Assembly: GCF_030403435.1 (NCBI RefSeq)
Contig: NZ_JAUEPH010000006.1
Span: 186,001-250,000, forward strand
Length of the DNA stretch: 64,000 nucleotides
DNA from: Algoriphagus sediminis
GTDB taxonomy: Bacteria; Bacteroidota; Bacteroidia; Cytophagales; Cyclobacteriaceae
Reading direction: 5' to 3'
Made by a program: the position numbers and the translations under genes. Numbering within the stretch: the stretch's first letter is position 1; the number at the start of each line of letters is the position of its first letter. Shown in pieces: positions 35,650 to 44,898 of this stretch. Below the pieces are notes generated by a model. The model had not been told where the DNA came from and did no database searches. It saw only the letters and a program-made list of their open reading frames with translations.

Positions 35650-36174
35650 AAGATTTATAAATTTTCAAAAAACGAATTAGTTGAACACATTCGAATTCGC
35701 GGCTAAAGTGTTCTTTAAATTTTAATTTTGCAATTCTTAACATTGGCGAAAGACCACCCTTAAATCCAGTTAAATCAACAAATGAAACCAAAGTTTAGTG
35801 GATGATTAAAGAAATATCTATTGTGTTAATTAATTGTTAATGGAAATCGATTTCCTTTTACAAATACTTAAAATATTTCATTTTTATTAAAAAAATGAGA
35901 ATTCGTCGGATAGCCGAAACAAGCATTTAAATCGATTGCGAGACATTTTTAAAAATTTTATATAAGTTTCTCTGATTGTGAGAAAAAGTCTACAAAGAAT
36001 TTAGTCTATTTCTGATTATCAGTGGGATAGCCAAGGCTGACTACCAGGACATTTTTTCAATTAGCTAATTAAACTTAAAACTCTGCGTCTCGTCTGAATG
36101 AAAAATAGATTCATAAAATCTATTGAGTATAATTGGGCAACAATGAATTTGGATTTTTAACTAAACCAACTTTG
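35650..36174. other. Divergent intergenic region, AT-rich
   Basis: A 525-base AT-rich gap lies between the susC start and the DUF5686 start. I see TAATTTTG on the plus strand at 35723-35730 but no -33 partner, and no convincing promoter toward susC. No small gene, tRNA or long repeat was found. Regulation of the susC operon presumably acts here, but no site can be named. Confidence 0.5.
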
Positions 36175-38814
36175 ATGAAACGAGTCATTTTTTTGTTCTC
36201 GATGATTGCTTTGGCCTTGTCTTCAAACGCTCAGGGAATTCGGGGTACGGTTCTTTCAGAAGAAGGAGAAATTCTTTCCTATGCCTCAGTTTATGTGAGA
36301 AATATCGGAGACGGAGTGCCGACCAATGAAGAAGGTCGATTTGAGTTTGCTTTGCCTCCTGGAATTTATGATGTGATTTTTCAGTATCTGGGATATGAGT
36401 CGCTTATAGAAACTATAATAGTAGAGGATGGGTGGACTGAGTTTACCGCTAGACTCAAACCACAAACCTACACCTTGGAGACAGTGGAGGTAGAGGCAGG
36501 TCAGGAAGATCCTGCTCTGACCATTATGAGAAAGGCCATTGCCAAGGCCAAGTATCATAGGCTGCAGGTTCAACAGTATTCCATGACCGTTTATTTAAAG
36601 GGTACGGGCCAGCTCACGGATGCACCATTTTTTCTGAAGAAAACGCTGGAAGAAGAAGGGTTAAAGTTGAATGAAGCATATACCTCAGAATCGGTTTCCA
36701 GAATAACTTTCACCCAACCAGACAAGGTGGAAGAGAAGGTGATTTCCATTCGAACAAATGGGGATAATCAGGCCACATCACCAGCACCTTATATAGAAAC
36801 GAGTTTTTATCAGGAAAAAATTAATGACATTATCTCACCACTTTCTAGAGCTGCTTTTCAGTATTACCGATTCAAATATGAAGGCAGCTTCTTTGATCAG
36901 GATGTACTTGTGAGCAAAATTAAAGTTACACCTCGGTCTAGAGGGGAGCAGGTTTTCGAAGGATACATTTACATAATTGAGGACCTTTGGGCGATACACA
37001 GTCTGAATCTCCAGACGTCCTTGCTGGGATTCCAAATTCAGGCAACCCAGCAATATGCCCCAGTAGAGGAAAATGTCTGGATGCCTCTGACCCATACCTA
37101 CAAGTTCGGCGGTAAATTTTTTGGCTTTGAAGGAAACTTCAATTATCTCGCCTCAACCCGTGATTATGAGCTCACATTAAATGAGGATTTGGTGGAGGTG
37201 CCGGATATCATCGATGAGAAAATCGAGGAAGTCCCTGAAGAAATCAAAAAGAAGGATTCGGAGAAGTCTGTTTTTCAAAAATTGGCAGATGAAGAACCCA
37301 AAACCCGAAAAGAGTACAGGAAGCTCATGAATGAGTATGAGAAGGAAATGCTTAAGGAGGAAAAAGAGCAGAATGAGAATGTGACTTCTGAGAGGTACTA
37401 TTCAGTTGACTCTCTTGCGAAGAAAAGAGAGTTGTCTTATTGGGATAGCATTCGACCGGTTCCTTTGACGGACAAAGAAATAGCCGGTTACAAAAGAGAT
37501 GACAGTCTGGCTGTGGTGGAAGCGGCTAAAATGAGCGATGTGGATTCAGTAGCCAAAAAAGCAAGAACGAAATACAGGCCTTTGGACTTTATGAATGGGG
37601 CTTCATATAGTCTGGGAGGAGGAAAGTCCATTGGCTTCCGCCAAAACTGGACAAAGTTTTCATTCAACACAGTGGAAGGTTTTAAAATGGGTTTGGGGCT
37701 TTACTATCGAAAGTATGAGAGGATAAAGCTGGCTGACTCTGTCAATTCTATTCGAAAAAGTTTCAACATAGAACCAGAACTACGATATGGTTTTTCCAGC
37801 AATCAGTTTTATGGCAAAGTAAATATTCGGTGGTCCCAGACTGAGGCAATCTCAGGACTAACCAGAGGAATAGAAGGTGGCCGATATATTTATCAGTTCA
37901 ATGGTGGGGATCCTATCAATGAGCAGGTGAATGCATTCTATTCTTTGTTGTTTCGTCAAAACTACATGAAGCTTTACGATCAAAGTTTCGTCCGGGCCTA
38001 TTGGGCTCATCGGGTAAATTCAGGATTTACTTACCGGGTGAATCTAACTTATGCGGACAGAAATCAATTGTTCAATAATTCGAATTACAGCTTTTATAAT
38101 AAACCAGAGAGAGTCTATACACCAAATCAACCAGAGAATGTAGAAACCTCTGATATGAGTTTTCAGGATCATCAGGCCTTGATCCTGAGGGGTTCAATTG
38201 ATTGGAGACCTGGTATTACCTACAACATTTATAATGGAGTGAAATATCCGAATACGTCCAGATCGCCCTTGATTAAATTTGCGTACGAAAGGGCATTTGG
38301 TGGAATTTCAGATATGGCCGCAAGCTATGATCATGTGAGCCTGGGAATAGAACACGCTTTTGATTTTGGAGTAAGCGGGGATTTGGATTTTAAAATTACC
38401 GGTGGAACTTTCCTCAGCAATGATCAGGTGTACTTCCAGGACTTCCAGCATTTTGGAGGTAACCGCACGATCTTTTCAAATTTTGGCCCGGCCTCGAATT
38501 ACCGGTTTATGGACTACTATAAATACAGTACCCAGACTTCTTACTTTTCAAGTATTGTTCACTACCAATTCAGAAAGTTTCTTTTCACACAACTTCCGAT
38601 GTTGAGGTTTTCTGGACTTCGTGAAAATATCTTTTTCAATTATCTAAAAACTGAAAATTCTCCACATTACTGGGAAGTGGGTTATAGTCTGGATAATCTG
38701 TTCAGGATTTTTCGAGTGGAATTTGGTGCAGGATTCGAGAATGGAAATTACCTCAGAGGGGGAGCCAGATTTGGTATAGCCACATTTATTACCGTCAGTT
38801 CTGGAGATAATTAA
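36175..38814 (+). CDS. DUF5686 outer-membrane protein with N-terminal regulatory-like beta-domain
   Basis: 879 residues from ATG 36175, which gives a clean signal peptide (FSMIALALSSNAQG); a frame to TTG 36133 adds only unconvincing residues. A carboxypeptidase-regulatory-like domain follows (GIRGTVLSEEGEILSYASVYV, about 22-105), then the DUF5686 body (MRKAIAKAKYHRLQVQQYSM, YYRFKYEGSFF). A charged Glu/Lys-rich linker (about 355-425) comes before a C-terminal region with aromatic beta-strands typical of an outer-membrane barrel. Family function is unknown. It is transcribed away from susC, with a bidirectional terminator behind it. Confidence 0.82.
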   Translation: MKRVIFLFSMIALALSSNAQGIRGTVLSEEGEILSYASVYVRNIGDGVPTNEEGRFEFALPPGIYDVIFQYLGYESLIETIIVEDGWTEFTARLKPQTYTLETVEVEAGQEDPALTIMRKAIAKAKYHRLQVQQYSMTVYLKGTGQLTDAPFFLKKTLEEEGLKLNEAYTSESVSRITFTQPDKVEEKVISIRTNGDNQATSPAPYIETSFYQEKINDIISPLSRAAFQYYRFKYEGSFFDQDVLVSKIKVTPRSRGEQVFEGYIYIIEDLWAIHSLNLQTSLLGFQIQATQQYAPVEENVWMPLTHTYKFGGKFFGFEGNFNYLASTRDYELTLNEDLVEVPDIIDEKIEEVPEEIKKKDSEKSVFQKLADEEPKTRKEYRKLMNEYEKEMLKEEKEQNENVTSERYYSVDSLAKKRELSYWDSIRPVPLTDKEIAGYKRDDSLAVVEAAKMSDVDSVAKKARTKYRPLDFMNGASYSLGGGKSIGFRQNWTKFSFNTVEGFKMGLGLYYRKYERIKLADSVNSIRKSFNIEPELRYGFSSNQFYGKVNIRWSQTEAISGLTRGIEGGRYIYQFNGGDPINEQVNAFYSLLFRQNYMKLYDQSFVRAYWAHRVNSGFTYRVNLTYADRNQLFNNSNYSFYNKPERVYTPNQPENVETSDMSFQDHQALILRGSIDWRPGITYNIYNGVKYPNTSRSPLIKFAYERAFGGISDMAASYDHVSLGIEHAFDFGVSGDLDFKITGGTFLSNDQVYFQDFQHFGGNRTIFSNFGPASNYRFMDYYKYSTQTSYFSSIVHYQFRKFLFTQLPMLRFSGLRENIFFNYLKTENSPHYWEVGYSLDNLFRIFRVEFGAGFENGNYLRGGARFGIATFITVSSGDN

Positions 38815-38816
38815 AA

Positions 38817-38840
38817 AAGGCCCTGAATTTTCAGGGCCTT
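38817..38840. terminator. Bidirectional terminator between DUF5686 gene and frr
   Basis: A perfect 10-bp stem (AAGGCCCTGA / TCAGGGCCTT) with loop ATTT sits between the convergent stop codons. There are A's on its left and T/A-rich sequence on its right. Confidence 0.9.
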
Positions 38841-38843
38841 AAT

Positions 38844-39404
38844 TTATACAGTCATTATGTCTTTTTCTTTCTGATCGAACAGTTCATCGATCTTATGTGA
38901 ATAGCTATCCGTCAATTTCTGAACTTTGTCCTCCGCTCTTTTGATTTCGTCCTCAGCTACTCCGTCCTTTTGAAGTTGCTTGAGAGAATCATTTGTGTCC
39001 TTTCTGACAGTTCGGATAGAAACCTTTCCCTGTTCGCATTCATGCTTTGCCTGCTTGACCAAAGTAAGTCTTCTTTCTTCGGTCAGAGCTGGGATTGTGA
39101 GTATGACCATCTCTCCATTATTTTGCGGAGCTAGTCCAAGGTCTGAATTAATAATAGCCCTCTCTATGTCTGGGATCAAATTTTTCTCCCATGGCTTGAT
39201 TGCTAAAGTTCTGCCATCTGGGGTATTGATGGAAGCCACCTGGGATAAAGGAGTGTTTGTCCCATAGTATTCTACCATTACCGAGTCCAGTAGGTTTGGC
39301 ATAGCTTTGCCAGCTCTGATTTTTAGAAGTTCAGAGCTTGTGTGTTTGACGGCCTTTTGCATCAGTTCTTTGGCCTCATCTAAAAACATTTCTATTTCTT
39401 CCAT
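38844..39404 (-). CDS. frr: Ribosome recycling factor
   Basis: A 186-residue RRF with the family landmarks KIRAGKAMPNLLDSVMVEYYG, TPDGRTLAIKPWEKNLI, NSDLGLAPQNNGEMVILTIPALTEERR and RTVRKDTNDSLKQLQKDG. With EF-G it splits post-termination ribosomes. The gene follows pyrH by 6 bases, a pairing conserved in many bacteria. Confidence 0.97.
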   Translation of the reverse strand: MEEIEMFLDEAKELMQKAVKHTSSELLKIRAGKAMPNLLDSVMVEYYGTNTPLSQVASINTPDGRTLAIKPWEKNLIPDIERAIINSDLGLAPQNNGEMVILTIPALTEERRLTLVKQAKHECEQGKVSIRTVRKDTNDSLKQLQKDGVAEDEIKRAEDKVQKLTDSYSHKIDELFDQKEKDIMTV

Positions 39405-39410
39405 AATTTC

Positions 39411-40121
39411 TTAATTAGACGAAATTAGAGTTCCTATTTCTTCTCCTTTTATAATTCTGCTTAGGTTTCCCACCTTATTCATATCAAATACAATGATGGG
39501 CAGATTGTTTTCCTGACAAAGGGTAAAAGCTGTCATATCCATCACGTTAAGGTTTTTTTCATAAACCTCAAAGAAGGAAATGTTATCATATTTAGTTGCA
39601 TTCGCATCCTTTTCTGGATCTGCAGTATAAACTCCATCTACCCGTGTTCCTTTTAGAACCACCTCGGCTTCTACCTCTATCGCTCGAAGGCTTGCGGTAG
39701 AATCAGTCGTGAAATATGGATTTCCGATTCCCGCGCCGAAAATTACAATTCTACCTTTTTCCAAGTGGCGGATAGCTCTCCGCCGGATAAATGGTTCACA
39801 GACGCTTTCTATCTTAATACCCGACATCAGTCTGGTGTACATTCCATTTTGTTCCAAAGCACTTTGTAATGCCATGGCATTGATTAGGGTCGCTAACATT
39901 CCCATATAGTCACCTTGCACTCGATCAATTCCTGATTTCTCTGCTTGGACTCCTCTGAAAATATTTCCTCCTCCGATCACAATTGCGATTTCAACTCCCA
40001 TTTCTTTAATGGTTTTGATCTCATCGCTGTATTGCTGGAGCCTAACGGGGTCAATCCCGTAACTCTTATCACCCATTAGGGCTTCACCACTTAGTTTAAG
40101 GAGTATTCTTCTGTATTTCAT
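39411..40121 (-). CDS. pyrH: Uridylate kinase
   Basis: 236 residues from ATG 40121 ([15 protein letters not shown], the universal PyrH start); the frame reaches 40142, but the extra seven residues are not part of the family. It also has [27 protein letters not shown], and [29 protein letters not shown]. It converts UMP to UDP as a hexamer. A TATATTTG motif (40227-40234, minus strand) could be its promoter. Confidence 0.96.
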   Translation of the reverse strand: MKYRRILLKLSGEALMGDKSYGIDPVRLQQYSDEIKTIKEMGVEIAIVIGGGNIFRGVQAEKSGIDRVQGDYMGMLATLINAMALQSALEQNGMYTRLMSGIKIESVCEPFIRRRAIRHLEKGRIVIFGAGIGNPYFTTDSTASLRAIEVEAEVVLKGTRVDGVYTADPEKDANATKYDNISFFEVYEKNLNVMDMTAFTLCQENNLPIIVFDMNKVGNLSRIIKGEEIGTLISSN

Positions 40122-40226
40122 GGATGGTGTTTTGTTTCTCAAGTTTGGGACATTCTACCCTGTATGGTGATCGGATTATTAATAAAATTTGATAGGAGGA
40201 ACTCCATATGAGTGCCAACAATCGAA

Positions 40227-40234
40227 CAAATATA
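40227..40234 (-). promoter_or_regulatory. Candidate -7 element upstream of pyrH-frr
   Basis: The minus strand reads TATATTTG, matching TAnnTTTG, about 105 bases before pyrH. No -33 TTTG at the right distance, so this is weak. Confidence 0.35.
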
Positions 40235-40320
40235 ATTCCTTCAAGACATAATGCTAGACACAAAATCAAATTTGATACAGATTGCTGTAAATTGAACCAA
40301 GTATTTTTTGCATTTGGGAA

Positions 40321-41148
40321 ATGGACTTCTGGCAAAATAAAAGGATTTGGGTTGTAGGAGCTTCTTCTGGAATAGGAGAAGGCCTGATTGGATGGCTGGT
40401 TTCTTCCAAGGCAAGAGTTCTTATTTCAGCCCGAAGGGATGAAAAACTGAGAGAAATTCAAACGAGATTTTCTAAAGATTCAGTACGGCTCCTGAAAATA
40501 GATGTGGAAGATCATCAAAGTCTTGAACAGAAGGGTGAAGAGGCTTGGAGTATTTTTGGAGGTTTTGATGTGGTTTTTTTAAACGCGGGGATGTCTGTGC
40601 GGGACCTTGTATCCGACACGCAAGTAATGGTCGAAAAGCGAATCATGAATATTAATTTTTGGGGTCCAGTAATTCTTACTAAAACCTTGTTAAAGTTGAA
40701 GCAACCTAACGATGCTCTTCATTTGGTGGTCACCTCAAGTTTGAGTGGAAAATATGGAGTTCCCAAACTTGCAGCCTATGCTGCCTCAAAGCATGCGCTT
40801 CACGGATACTTTGATTCTTTGCGAGCGGAGACCGCTCAAACCAATTTAAAAATTCATTTGGTGATTCCTGGGTTTGTTAAGACTGCCATTACCGTGGCTG
40901 GATTCAGGGGAGATGGTACCCCAAATGGAAAAATGCAAAATGCCTTGGAAAAAGGAATGGATCCGGAAGTTTGTGCCAAGTATATTTTGGTGGGTGTAGC
41001 TAAGGGAAAGGAAGAGTTTGTGGTGGGAGGGTCCGAGCGCTTCACAGTAATATTGAATCGCTTATTTCCTGGTTGGAATCGTGCTTTAATCCGCTCTAAC
41101 CCGCTTCAAAGATTAGCTAAAATCAAACGCTTTTTCGGATTTCAATAA
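40321..41148 (+). CDS. SDR family oxidoreductase (DHRS7-like)
   Basis: A 275-residue short-chain dehydrogenase with GASSGIG (13-19), NAG (88-90), Ser140 and Tyr153/Lys157 (YAASK). The remainder (SLRAETAQTNLKIHLVIPGFVKTAI) resembles the DHRS7/SDR34-like group, and the basic C-terminus (LFPGWNRALIRSNPLQRLAKIKRFF) may touch the membrane. It is a single gene facing the BCCP gene. Substrate unknown. Confidence 0.88.
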   Translation: MDFWQNKRIWVVGASSGIGEGLIGWLVSSKARVLISARRDEKLREIQTRFSKDSVRLLKIDVEDHQSLEQKGEEAWSIFGGFDVVFLNAGMSVRDLVSDTQVMVEKRIMNINFWGPVILTKTLLKLKQPNDALHLVVTSSLSGKYGVPKLAAYAASKHALHGYFDSLRAETAQTNLKIHLVIPGFVKTAITVAGFRGDGTPNGKMQNALEKGMDPEVCAKYILVGVAKGKEEFVVGGSERFTVILNRLFPGWNRALIRSNPLQRLAKIKRFFGFQ

Positions 41149-41159
41149 TTCAATGCGGG

Positions 41160-41654
41160 TCAAAACTGGATCAGGACCTGGTTCTTTTCTACGCTCTGTC
41201 CGAGTTCAGCTTTTACAGCTTTGACGACTCCATCTCCGGGAGATTTGATTATATTTTCCATTTTCATGGCCTCCAGTATCAGCACTACGTCGCCTTTCTT
41301 TACTTCATCTCCTGGCTTTACTTTTAATTCTAAAATCAGTCCCGGCATTGGGGCTTTTATCTCGCTGATATGGGCACTGCTCTTTAAGTTTAGTCCCAAC
41401 TTTTCCAGCAGGAGGTCATTCTTATCTTTCAGACTGACCTGAGCGATTTTGTTTCCGATTCGGATTTCCATGGATTTTTCCTCGTCCAGAAAGCGGACAA
41501 ATTCAACTTCGTAGGACTTATTTTTATGAATCACATGGACTGTGCTGTCATTAAGTTTTTTGATATCAATCTGGACCAGTTCATCATTGATTTGATATCC
41601 TTGGTCTTTGACCTCGATGGTTAACTTTTCTTCACCAATATTTACTGAATACAT
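41160..41654 (-). CDS. Biotin carboxyl carrier domain protein (acyl-CoA carboxylase subunit)
   Basis: 164 residues from ATG 41654 (MYSVNIGEEKL); the frame extends upstream to 41762, but the extra part overlaps the divergent aminopeptidase gene and has no family features. The C-terminal ~75 residues form a biotinyl domain with PMPGLILELKVKPGDEV and the biotin site EAMKMEN (Lys). A poorly conserved N-terminal half is usual for Bacteroidota BCCP subunits. Partner carboxylase subunits are not in this window. It could belong to acetyl-, propionyl- or methylmalonyl-type enzymes. Confidence 0.88.
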   Translation of the reverse strand: MYSVNIGEEKLTIEVKDQGYQINDELVQIDIKKLNDSTVHVIHKNKSYEVEFVRFLDEEKSMEIRIGNKIAQVSLKDKNDLLLEKLGLNLKSSAHISEIKAPMPGLILELKVKPGDEVKKGDVVLILEAMKMENIIKSPGDGVVKAVKAELGQSVEKNQVLIQF

Positions 41655-41710
41655 ATCGCTTAAATACCTCTTAATCTTAACTTGCATGCCCTGAAGGACA
41701 ATCTCCAAAG

Positions 41711-44338
41711 ATGAAACAATTGACATCCATGCCCAAGACTTTTTCTTTAAAGTATACTCCAATTTTCGTTTTTGCCATAATTACCGGGATTATTGGATGT
41801 AAATCTACGGCAGATGTACCGATACAAGAAGTGAATCAGACAGTAGAGGAAGTACCTGACTCAGAATTTACAACGGAAGATTCATTGGAGTTTGTAAGAA
41901 TTCTCCGCGAGAAAGAAAGTGAGATTTTGGATTACAGGGGAAGCTTCCCTAAAGATATTGAAGTTCATCATGTTGAATTGGAGTTGGGCTTTGACTATCA
42001 AAATCAATCTGTTTCAGGAATAGCCAGATTACTTATAAGCCCGCATTTTTATCCCATTAAGACATTTGAGCTGGACGCCAAAGAATTTGAACTTGGTAGA
42101 ATTTCGAAGATAGTAGGAGAGGACACACTGAAGCTTGGATATTCCTATACGGATGCTGAGAAAATCACTATTTACTTGCCAGAGGAAATTCAAAAAGAAG
42201 ACTCCATTTGGGTAGAAATAAATTACAAGGCATTTCCCGAAAGAAGCACCAAAGCTGGCAGCTCTGCCATTACCGACACCAAAGGATTATATTTTATCGA
42301 TCCCCTGGACACCATCCCTAATAAGCCAACCATGATTTGGACTCAGGGTGAGACTGAGCACAATTCCCGTTGGTTCCCCATGGTGGATAAGCCTAATCAG
42401 CGTTTCACTCAAAAATTTATTCTCACCGTTCCCGATTCTTTAATAAGTCTGAGCAATGGTGAACTCATAAGTCAGAATGACCTTGGAAATGGAATGAGGC
42501 AGGATACATGGGTAATGGATATTCCTCATGCGCCTTACTTGGCTGCAGTGGCAGTTGGGGATTTTGGAAAAGTTTCAGACTCATGGGAAGATGTCCCGCT
42601 GGGCTATTATGTTGAGAAAGGTTTTGAGGCCGGCGCCAAAAAGGTTTTTCAGAATACACCTGAGATGATTGAGTTTTTCTCGGAGCTTTTAGGGGTGGAT
42701 TTTCCTTGGCCCAAGTATGATCAGCTTGTAGTTCGGGATTTTGTATCGGGAGCTATGGAGAATACTACTCTTTCCATTTTTATGGAGGAGTTAAGGCTGA
42801 CGGAGCGTGAGGCAATCGACTCGGAGTGGGATTATATCATTGCTCATGAACTCTTTCATCAGTGGTTTGGAGATTACGTCACCACAGAATCGTGGTCGAA
42901 TTTGACCCTTAATGAAGCCTTTGCGAATTACAGTGAGTATTTATGGAACGAACATTTTTACAGCAGAGATGAGGCGGATCTGAAATTAATGGCTGAGAAG
43001 GAAGGGTATTTCTATGAGGCTGAAACAAAACAGGTGGACCTGATTCGGTTTAAATATGAAGACTCGGAGGATATGTTTGATTCTCATAGCTATGCAAAAG
43101 GCGGCGCTATCCTCCATATGCTTCGCAAAGCAATAGGAGACGAAGCGTTTTTTGAAAGCCTCAAGCATTATCTTAAGGAGAATGCATTAAAATCTGTTGA
43201 AGCTCATGATCTGCGGCTGGCGATTGAAGAAGTGACAGGTAGGGATATGAATTGGTTTTTTAACCAATGGTTTTTTGATAAAGGACACCCTCAGCTTCTA
43301 GTCAGGGCAGACTATTCTCAGCCCGAAAATGTTCTATTGGAAGTTTATCAAACCCAGGATCTAAATACCACTCCTATTTATAAGCTTCCTTTTGAGGTAT
43401 CCTGGTACGTAGAGGGTGTGAGACGATCAAAAAGATTTGTATTGGAAAGAGCCTTCCAACAGTTCGCACTGGAAAATGAAGATCCGGTTGAAGTGGTCTA
43501 TTTTGATGAACAAAAGGAGCTTTTGGCTATAACCAATCCCAGCTTTTCTCCTGAACAATGGTCTCTGCAGTTTTTCCAATCTGAATATGGTGTAAGTAGA
43601 TACGAAGCTTTGGACAGCTTGGAGATTTCTGGCAGAGAGGATCTTTGGCGGCAAGCCGTAAAAGCCGGTCTATCTGACGATTTTTCTTCTATTCAGGAAT
43701 ACAGCTTACTTACTTTGATGAGTAAAGATTCTTGGTTTCAGGATATGCCGGAACTAGAAGAGCTTGTATTTTCAATCGCAACAAACTCTGAGGATAATTC
43801 GGTTAAATCCACTGCTCTCGATGTTTTGGCCGCTCAGTGGAAGGAGAAATATAATCCGACCTTCAGGTTGATGGTGAATCACCCTTCTTATTTGGTGGCT
43901 GGATCGGCCCTCATGGGGTTAATGGCTTCTGAAACCAAACCAATGAGTCTTGAGGAAGTGGAGTCCTATGAATCCGAGGAAAGCTATCATATGATAATTC
44001 CGGTAGCAGAATACTATCTCGATAATGCAATTACAGGCAAAGGACCCTGGTTTATGGAAAAAGTACGAAGCTTGAGTGGAGATGGCCTTTATTATTTCTT
44101 CGGGTACTTCGGTGAGTATTTTAGCATGAATCCGGATGAAGGGGAAGAAGAAGCTATTTTGTACCTTCTAAATCTGATGGAAAATAGCCCAAAGACTGGG
44201 GAAAAGCTAGGAGCATTTCAGGCTCTGTTGGGTTTTGCGGATAAGCCAGAGGTGGTGGAAGAAATGCAAAGAATTTCAGGAAAAGAGTCTGATGACTTCC
44301 TAAAACAGTATTATGGCTACTTTTTAAATAATCTCTGA
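41711..44338 (+). CDS. M1 family metallopeptidase (aminopeptidase N-like) lipoprotein
   Basis: An 875-residue zinc aminopeptidase. The lipoprotein signal ends at Cys30 (GIIGCKS), giving an envelope location; ATG 41729 is an alternative start. The substrate-binding GAMEN motif (about 347) and the zinc site HELFHQW (about 379) with a third ligand Glu in LTLNEAFANY are intact. A C-terminal helical region (ERAP1-like/HEAT) fills the last ~280 residues. It removes N-terminal residues from peptides taken up or made at the surface. Divergent from the BCCP gene. Confidence 0.94.
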   Translation: MKQLTSMPKTFSLKYTPIFVFAIITGIIGCKSTADVPIQEVNQTVEEVPDSEFTTEDSLEFVRILREKESEILDYRGSFPKDIEVHHVELELGFDYQNQSVSGIARLLISPHFYPIKTFELDAKEFELGRISKIVGEDTLKLGYSYTDAEKITIYLPEEIQKEDSIWVEINYKAFPERSTKAGSSAITDTKGLYFIDPLDTIPNKPTMIWTQGETEHNSRWFPMVDKPNQRFTQKFILTVPDSLISLSNGELISQNDLGNGMRQDTWVMDIPHAPYLAAVAVGDFGKVSDSWEDVPLGYYVEKGFEAGAKKVFQNTPEMIEFFSELLGVDFPWPKYDQLVVRDFVSGAMENTTLSIFMEELRLTEREAIDSEWDYIIAHELFHQWFGDYVTTESWSNLTLNEAFANYSEYLWNEHFYSRDEADLKLMAEKEGYFYEAETKQVDLIRFKYEDSEDMFDSHSYAKGGAILHMLRKAIGDEAFFESLKHYLKENALKSVEAHDLRLAIEEVTGRDMNWFFNQWFFDKGHPQLLVRADYSQPENVLLEVYQTQDLNTTPIYKLPFEVSWYVEGVRRSKRFVLERAFQQFALENEDPVEVVYFDEQKELLAITNPSFSPEQWSLQFFQSEYGVSRYEALDSLEISGREDLWRQAVKAGLSDDFSSIQEYSLLTLMSKDSWFQDMPELEELVFSIATNSEDNSVKSTALDVLAAQWKEKYNPTFRLMVNHPSYLVAGSALMGLMASETKPMSLEEVESYESEESYHMIIPVAEYYLDNAITGKGPWFMEKVRSLSGDGLYYFFGYFGEYFSMNPDEGEEEAILYLLNLMENSPKTGEKLGAFQALLGFADKPEVVEEMQRISGKESDDFLKQYYGYFLNNL

Positions 44339-44411
44339 GAAAAATAAAGACTTGATTTATAGCTTGTTAAAAACTTTTTGAGCAAAAAGCTATCAATTTT
44401 AAAATAGAGGT

Positions 44412-44442
44412 TTTGAATCTTTACTAAAAGGGTATAATTTTG
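44412..44442 (+). promoter_or_regulatory. Promoter of the tRNA-tuf unit
   Basis: A perfect Bacteroidota promoter: TTTG (44412-44415), 19 bases, TAATTTTG (44435-44442). The first tRNA begins 50 bases later. Confidence 0.88.
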
Positions 44443-44492
44443 CCATCCGTTACAAGAGGAGGACAGTCAAAGTTCTTGAGGTAATGAAAGTT

Positions 44493-44575
44493 GGGGGAAT
44501 ACCAAAGCGGCCAACTGGGACGGACTGTAAATCCGTTGACTTATGTCTTCACAGGTTCGAATCCTGTTTCCCCCA
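44493..44575 (+). tRNA. tRNA-Tyr (GTA)
   Basis: An 83-base type II tRNA with a long variable arm. The acceptor stem pairs GGGGGAA with TTCCCCC, the anticodon stem ACGGA/TCCGT encloses loop CTGTAAA (anticodon GTA), and the T-arm is ACAGG-TTCGAAT-CCTGT. The discriminator is A and CCA is not encoded. Confidence 0.96.
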
Positions 44576-44578
44576 CAT

Positions 44579-44608
44579 ATTGCAATGCAAAATTTTTTTT
44601 TAATTTTG
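44579..44608 (+). promoter_or_regulatory. Second promoter, before tRNA-Gly
   Basis: ATTG (44579-44582), 18 bases, then TAATTTTG (44601-44608): a near match to the Bacteroidota promoter between tRNA-Tyr and tRNA-Gly, 55 bases before the latter. Confidence 0.6.
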
Positions 44609-44663
44609 CAGGGCATTTTCGAAACGTCGAAAGTGTCTCTAAATGAAAGAATTAAAATTATAA

Positions 44664-44736
44664 GCGGGAGTAGCTCAGTTGGTAGAGCGGCAGCCTTCCA
44701 AGCTGCAGGTCGCGGGTTCGAGCCTCGTCTCCCGCT
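44664..44736 (+). tRNA. tRNA-Gly (TCC)
   Basis: A 73-base tRNA. The acceptor GCGGGAG pairs with CTCCCGC, the anticodon loop is CTTCCAA (TCC), and the T-loop is GTTCGAG-type. The discriminator is T and CCA is not encoded. Confidence 0.96.
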
Positions 44737-44766
44737 CGATGTCTTAATCGAGACAACAGGGTTTAA

Positions 44767-44838
44767 GCCGACGTAGCTCAGGGGTAGAGTACTTCCTTGG
44801 TAAGGAAGGGGTCACGGGTTCAAATCCCGTCGTTGGCT
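44767..44838 (+). tRNA. tRNA-Thr (GGT)
   Basis: A 72-base tRNA. The acceptor GCCGACG pairs with CGTTGGC (one G-U), the anticodon stem CTTCC/GGAAG encloses loop TTGGTAA (GGT), and the T-arm is ACGGG/CCCGT. It sits 60 bases before tuf. Confidence 0.96.
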
Positions 44839-44898
44839 CTAAGGACTCATAAAAAAGTAAATAAACATATCTTTAACTAAAACTGAGGATTTTCAAGC

